A stretch of 9,379 bases of DNA from Dehalococcoidia bacterium (GTDB lineage Bacteria; Chloroflexota; Dehalococcoidia; E44-bin15): assembly GCA_004377275.1 (NCBI GenBank), contig SOIC01000156.1, positions 1-9,379 of the forward strand. The letters run 5' to 3'. Positions 5,408-9,379 of the stretch are shown piece by piece. The stretch's first letter is position 1, and each line of letters starts with the position of its first letter. Under the pieces are notes generated by a model. That model was not told the origin of the DNA. It ran no database searches and saw nothing but the letters and a program-made list of their open reading frames with translations. The translations under genes and the position numbers were made by a program.

Positions 5408-7525
5408 ATGGCTGTCACTCCGCGATTTAGGAAGTTACTCGAGCCCGGGCGCATCGGGAAAATGGAGCTCAAGAACCGGATTGTGCAGTCCGCAATGGGT
5501 ACCAGCCTTGAACGGGAGGATGGCTTTGTCGATGACCGAATAAAGGATTTCTATGAAGAGCGGGCGAAGGGTGGTGTGGGGCTCATCGTCATGGGGATCG
5601 GTGCCATCGATCATCCCGATGGGAAGGTTCTCCCCGGCCAGCTGGGCCTCTCCGATGACAAGTTTATCCCCGGCTTAAAGGAAATGGCTGAAGCCGTCCA
5701 CCGCCATGGCGCCAAGCTCGCCATCCAGCTGCAGCGCGGCGGCAAGATTGCCACGGAAGACATGTGCCATGGTCGCCAGCCGGTGAGTTCGTCCGCCGGT
5801 TCGATACCGATGGGCGATGCGATGCAGGACATGGGAGCGGTGGAGATCCCCCGGCTCGCGGCGCGCTTCGCCAATATGCCCGCTAAGCTGGAGTCTGTGG
5901 AGCTAACAGTGGAGCAGATCCACCAGATCGTAGAAAAATTCGGTGAGGCGGCAAGACGTGTGAAGGAAGCCGGCATCGATGGAGTGGAGATACACGCTGC
6001 CCATGGATACCTCCTCAGCGAGTTCCTCTCCCGTTCCTGCAATAAGCGTACCGATGAATACGGCGGAGTCCTCAAGAACAGGGCGAGGATAGTGCTGGAG
6101 GTGGTCAAGGCGGTCAGGGATAGAGTGGGGGCGGACTATCCGGTGTGGATCCGGATGGATGGCCGGGAGTTCGGGCTCGAGGACGGCATTACCACCGAGG
6201 AGGGTACAGAGCTGGCGCGCATGTTCGAGGAAGCGGGGGTGGCTGCCATCAACGTAAGCGGTTACGGGGGCATTAGGGGCGGTTTTTATGACGCACCGAT
6301 AGTTTACCCGCCAGGCAACCTGGTGTCCTTAGCCCAAGGGATCAAAAAGGTGGTCAATATCCCGGTGATCGCCGTGGGCCGGATCAGTGCTGAGCTTGGC
6401 GAGGAGGTGCTGCGCCAGGGCAAGGCGGACTTCATTGCCATGGCACGGGCGATCCTGGCCGACCCCGAATACCCCCACAAGGTTGCCTCGGGGAAAATGG
6501 AAGATATCAGGCCATGTATCCTATGCTACCACTGCGTTTCCCAGGCTTTCTGGGGTGAGCCGGTGTTCTGCGCGGTGAATGCGGCTGCCGGCAAGGAGGC
6601 CGAGCTTAGGATCGAGTCGGCGAAGCAACCGAAGAAGGTCCTGGTGGTCGGTGGCGGCCCCGGGGGTATGGAGTCCGCCAGGGTGGCGGCTTTGCGAGGG
6701 CATGATGTAACCATCTGTGATAAGGGGCGCCGGCTGGGTGGCTCACTGGTGTTTGCCTCTGTTGCCAATGCAGACAACGAGGACTTCCTCAACTACCTGA
6801 TAGCCCAGATGGGGAAGCTGCCGATAACGGTCAAGCTTGGGGTGGAGGTTACCCCGGCGCTGATCGAGGATATCAAGCCGGATGTGGTCATCCTGGCCCT
6901 GGGAGGAAACCTCACAACCCCTCAGATTCCCGGGGCTGCTCTGCCCAGTGTCCTCAGCGGTAAGGACCTGCGGCAGATGGTGAGTGGCACGTCTGAAAAG
7001 CTCTCGTGGTGGCAGAAGAGGGCCCTGTTTCTGGCTAGTGCCCTGATGCCGGGCCTATTGAGCGTACCATCGTTGAGGCGGCTGACAGGATACTGGATGC
7101 CCCTGGGGAAAAGGGTCGCTATCATCGGCGGTGACATGGTTGCCTGTGAGCTGGCGAAGTTTTTAGTGGAGAGGGGTCGGGAGGTGACCATTCTGGAAAG
7201 TAGTACGGATATGGCTATAGAGATGGCGATAGGGAGGCGGTGGAATTTTTTACCGCGTCTTCGCGAGGCGGGGGTCACCATTCTCAAGAATGTGGATTTC
7301 GAGGAGATAACTCCCCACGGTGTGAACATTACCGATAGTGAAGGGAAGAAACAGGCCATCGCCGCGGATACGGTGGTTCTGGCCGGGGGCATGGAGCCTA
7401 ACCAGGCGCTCTCGCAGCAGATAGAGGGCAAGGTCCCCCAGATTCATCTTGTCGGTGACTGCTCCGAGCTGCGCCTGATACACGGAGCCGTTGAGGACGG
7501 TTACCGTGCCGCCTTGGCGATATAA
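5408..7525 (+). CDS. Three-domain FMN/4Fe-4S/FAD oxidoreductase (2,4-dienoyl-CoA / 2-enoate reductase family)
   Basis: This 705-aa enzyme contains an FMN TIM barrel (about 1-365), a 4Fe-4S motif C370-x2-C373-x2-C376-x11-C388, and FAD/NAD(P) Rossmann domains (408-705). It is expected to take electrons from NAD(P)H through FAD and the cluster to FMN, then reduce an activated C=C bond. The active-site block is H196-A-A-H199-G-Y201-L, followed by KRTDEYGG (213-220), so catalysis looks intact. The FAD loop is VVGGGPGGMESA (413-424). The second dinucleotide loop reads IIGGDMVACELA (572-583), with Ala where the third Gly is usual. The FMN-contact motif reads QLQRGG (107-112), with Arg where His is common (QLxHxG). 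About 40 residues (526-568, semi-hydrophobic, SWWQKRALFLASALMPGLL) are inserted before the second Rossmann fold, making it longer than FadH (672 aa). It is monocistronic, converging on the next gene. BaiCD/BaiH, dienoyl-CoA reductase and trimethylamine-dehydrogenase-like roles cannot be separated by sequence alone. Confidence 0.92.
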   Translation: MAVTPRFRKLLEPGRIGKMELKNRIVQSAMGTSLEREDGFVDDRIKDFYEERAKGGVGLIVMGIGAIDHPDGKVLPGQLGLSDDKFIPGLKEMAEAVHRHGAKLAIQLQRGGKIATEDMCHGRQPVSSSAGSIPMGDAMQDMGAVEIPRLAARFANMPAKLESVELTVEQIHQIVEKFGEAARRVKEAGIDGVEIHAAHGYLLSEFLSRSCNKRTDEYGGVLKNRARIVLEVVKAVRDRVGADYPVWIRMDGREFGLEDGITTEEGTELARMFEEAGVAAINVSGYGGIRGGFYDAPIVYPPGNLVSLAQGIKKVVNIPVIAVGRISAELGEEVLRQGKADFIAMARAILADPEYPHKVASGKMEDIRPCILCYHCVSQAFWGEPVFCAVNAAAGKEAELRIESAKQPKKVLVVGGGPGGMESARVAALRGHDVTICDKGRRLGGSLVFASVANADNEDFLNYLIAQMGKLPITVKLGVEVTPALIEDIKPDVVILALGGNLTTPQIPGAALPSVLSGKDLRQMVSGTSEKLSWWQKRALFLASALMPGLLSVPSLRRLTGYWMPLGKRVAIIGGDMVACELAKFLVERGREVTILESSTDMAIEMAIGRRWNFLPRLREAGVTILKNVDFEEITPHGVNITDSEGKKQAIAADTVVLAGGMEPNQALSQQIEGKVPQIHLVGDCSELRLIHGAVEDGYRAALAI

Positions 7526-7534
7526 CCAATTGGC

Positions 7535-9379
7535 CTAAATCTTCTCCGCCACCCTTGCCGCATCAAATGTTGCGGAGGAGGCATCGCGGGGCTTTTCACA
7601 GTCGCCTATTTTGTATACCTCCGGCACCAAGCCTTTAAGCTCTTGCGCCAGCTTATTCTCCGACTGCGCGCCCATTGCCAGTATTACGGTGTCCGCCGGC
7701 AGGAAAAGGATTTCCCCCTCCCAACCGATTGCCACACTGCCCTCGGTAATCTCCAGCACCGGGGTATTCAGGTATAAGGGTATACCCAGTTCCAGGAGCT
7801 GCCTGGCCAATGTCTTGAAGACGAAAGTGTTCTGCGGTCCCTTCTTTCCACCAAGTTTACCCCGGCTAACGATACTCACCTGTTTCCCCTGCTCCGCCAG
7901 CATTATGGCCACTTCTATAGCGTTGAAGCGTGCACCGACAACCACTACCTTTCCCTTCGCCTCCACCTTACCCATGAAGACATCGTTTGACTGCACCACG
8001 TTCTTGCTTGTAGCGCCCGGTATATCCAGTCCCAGGGGCACGGCTCCGGTGGCCACTACCACCACATCGGGCTTCATCGCCAGCACCTGCTCCTTGGTAA
8101 TCTCGGTGCCCAGTGTAACCGGGACACCGGCCTTATCCAGGGAACGCTTCAAGTAGTCGGTGAAATCGGCAAATCCTTCCTTACCCGGCACCGCCGCAGC
8201 GATATTCCACTGTCCCCCAAGCACGTTGCTCTTCTCATAGAGAGAGACGTTATGTCCCCGCTGAGCCAGTAGCGCCGCTGCCTGCATGCCGGCCAGCCCG
8301 CCGCCGACCACCACCACCTTTTTCGGCTTTTCCACCGGTGGGGGGAGGGGGATGCTCTCTCGATACAACCACGGGTTTACCGTGCAAGACAATGGCAGCT
8401 TGAGTGTCACACAATTATTGCAATGCAGGCACCAGCGGACTTCATCCCGTCGACCCTCCCGCAGCTTGTTGGGCAGTTCGGGGTCAGCGAGCAGTGGGCG
8501 GCCCAAGGCGACAAAGTCCACCCTACCTTCTGCGATTCGTTGCTCTGCCAGTTCCGGACTTATCTTGCCCACTGCTATAACCGGCACCTTGACTGCGCTT
8601 TTTATCTTCTCCGCCAGGGGTAGTATAGGGGCCTCGGGATATGTATAGCAGGGTATATTGAGTCCGGTTAGATACTCCAGTCCTGCGGATACGTGGAACG
8701 CGTCGGCGCCCGCCTCCTCCAGCGTAGCCGCCTGGCGCATCGCCTCATCTATGGTGACCCCACCGGGAACATCATCGCTAGCGCTGATTCTCACTATTAC
8801 CGGAAAATCCTGACCCAGCTTCTCCTTGATCCGCTCCAGTGTCCGGCGGGGAAAACGTATCCGGTTCTCCTCGCTGCCACCGTACCGGTCCGTCCTCAAA
8901 TTCATGAGCGGGGACATGAAACCGCCTATAAGACAACCGTGACAGGCGTGCAGCTCCACCGCATCGGCGCCCGCCTCCTTGGCCCGGCGCGCCGCCTCCG
9001 AGTAGTCCTCCACATAGCCGTCGATATCATCCTCACTGACCTCCGTATAGGGCAAATCACCGGTCATCCAGGAGGTTATTGATGGCACCTTTACCGGCAC
9101 GCCTGGTGCAAGGAAGCCACCGGCTACGATCAGCAGGCCGGGATGCATCAACTGGACAGCGACCTTAGCGCCCTCCTGGTGTATTACCTGAAAAAGCTGT
9201 TTCAGGCCGGGGACAAATTTATCATCATAGATACCCAGTGAGTAAAGCGCTTTGGCCTCCGCGTTCGGCGAGGCACATTGAGCGATGACCAGGCCGACGC
9301 CACCCGCTGCCCTCGGCCGGTAGTAGTCGAGCAGGTAATCGGTGACACAACCTTCACTGTCAAGCAGGACAGTGCCCAG
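7535..9379 (-). CDS. Three-domain OYE / dienoyl-CoA reductase-like oxidoreductase with Tyr-to-Cys active site (partial, start outside window)
   Basis: The frame is open from the right edge (9379) to TAG at 7537-7535, giving 614 residues. The true start lies beyond the window. A TTG at 9151 is internal, because the 76 codons before it encode conserved barrel sequence (RAAGGVGLVI, EGAKVAVQL then MHPG). Numbering from the edge: FMN barrel about 1-310, 4Fe-4S motif C317-x2-C320-x2-C323-x8-C332, FAD loop VVGGGLAGMQAA from 357, and a second Rossmann fold near 477. The active-site block reads H144-A-C-H147-G-C149-L, so the usual proton-donor Tyr is Cys (TGT at 8935-8933). The spacing to the fourth cluster Cys is shorter than the common 11. 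The second dinucleotide loop is GARFNAIE, lacking the usual glycines. The flanking SPLMNLRTDRYGGSEENR (156-173) is otherwise normal and the frame is intact, so this looks like a functional divergent paralog, not a pseudogene. It ends 9 bp from the converging neighbour. Confidence 0.9.
   Translation of the reverse strand: MGTVLLDSEGCVTDYLLDYYRPRAAGGVGLVIAQCASPNAEAKALYSLGIYDDKFVPGLKQLFQVIHQEGAKVAVQLMHPGLLIVAGGFLAPGVPVKVPSITSWMTGDLPYTEVSEDDIDGYVEDYSEAARRAKEAGADAVELHACHGCLIGGFMSPLMNLRTDRYGGSEENRIRFPRRTLERIKEKLGQDFPVIVRISASDDVPGGVTIDEAMRQAATLEEAGADAFHVSAGLEYLTGLNIPCYTYPEAPILPLAEKIKSAVKVPVIAVGKISPELAEQRIAEGRVDFVALGRPLLADPELPNKLREGRRDEVRWCLHCNNCVTLKLPLSCTVNPWLYRESIPLPPPVEKPKKVVVVGGGLAGMQAAALLAQRGHNVSLYEKSNVLGGQWNIAAAVPGKEGFADFTDYLKRSLDKAGVPVTLGTEITKEQVLAMKPDVVVVATGAVPLGLDIPGATSKNVVQSNDVFMGKVEAKGKVVVVGARFNAIEVAIMLAEQGKQVSIVSRGKLGGKKGPQNTFVFKTLARQLLELGIPLYLNTPVLEITEGSVAIGWEGEILFLPADTVILAMGAQSENKLAQELKGLVPEVYKIGDCEKPRDASSATFDAARVAEKI

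Noticed and set aside
5611..6108. 165-aa open frame on the minus strand
   Set aside because: It is an antisense shadow of the high-GC OYE barrel domain, Ser/Pro/Arg-rich with no recognisable motif.
7526..7534. CCAATTGG palindrome between the two convergent OYE genes as a bidirectional terminator
   Set aside because: It is an 8-bp perfect palindrome with no loop and no flanking T runs; termination must occur within or beyond the opposing gene.
7611..8156. 181-aa open frame on the + strand
   Set aside because: It is antisense to the FAD/NAD domains of the right-hand OYE, low-complexity Ser/Thr/Pro, a typical shadow.
1..9379. CRISPR array, tRNA/rRNA, phage or transposase genes
   Set aside because: No regularly spaced direct repeats, no cloverleaf with conserved T-loop, and no transposase or integrase motifs were seen on either strand.

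Overview
The window looks like bacterial chromosome from an anaerobe rich in flavin and iron-sulfur oxidoreductases. Three members of the Old Yellow Enzyme (OYE) / 2,4-dienoyl-CoA reductase family lie within about 6 kb, next to a GlcD/GlcF-type pair (FAD oxidase plus Fe-S/CCG protein). Many close OYE paralogs beside HdrD/GlcF-like Fe-S proteins fits uncultured Chloroflexota (Dehalococcoidia-like) or Desulfobacterota. That placement is inference from gene content, not a phylogenetic result. No phage, transposase, CRISPR or RNA genes were seen.

Layout: (1) 1-138 is the 3' end of a + strand gene, probably an NAD-dependent sugar epimerase. (2) 139-432 is a convergent spacer with a possible terminator for the leftward operon. 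(3) 433-4898 is a leftward set of four genes read in the order 401-aa OYE with an Fe-S motif but no FAD domain, 502-aa GlcD-like FAD oxidase, 412-aa Fe-S/CCG protein, and 150-aa unrecognised proline-rich protein. The last three are tightly packed (4-bp overlap, then a 2-bp gap). A very good sigma70-type promoter (TTGACA, 17 bp, extended -10 TGaTATAAG) faces this set from 5035-5007. (4) 4899-5407 is a divergent control region that also holds a degenerate palindromic repeat. (5) 5408-7525 is a rightward three-domain OYE (TIM barrel, 4Fe-4S, FAD/NAD domains). (6) 7535-9379 is a leftward three-domain OYE that runs off the right edge; its 3' end faces the previous gene across 9 bp.

Working model (inference): the GlcD-like oxidase removes electrons from an unknown substrate and passes them through the two 4Fe-4S clusters and CCG domains of its partner, either to the membrane quinone pool or to the OYE encoded upstream in the same likely transcript. 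That OYE has an Fe-S motif but no NAD(P)H/FAD module of its own. The two larger OYEs would be self-contained NAD(P)H-linked enoate/dienoyl-CoA-type reductases. The right-hand one carries Cys where the family's catalytic Tyr normally sits, the clearest oddity in the window. Sampled lines of the GlcD/Fe-S genes are distinctly more AT-rich than those of the two large OYE genes, so the cassette may have a separate history.
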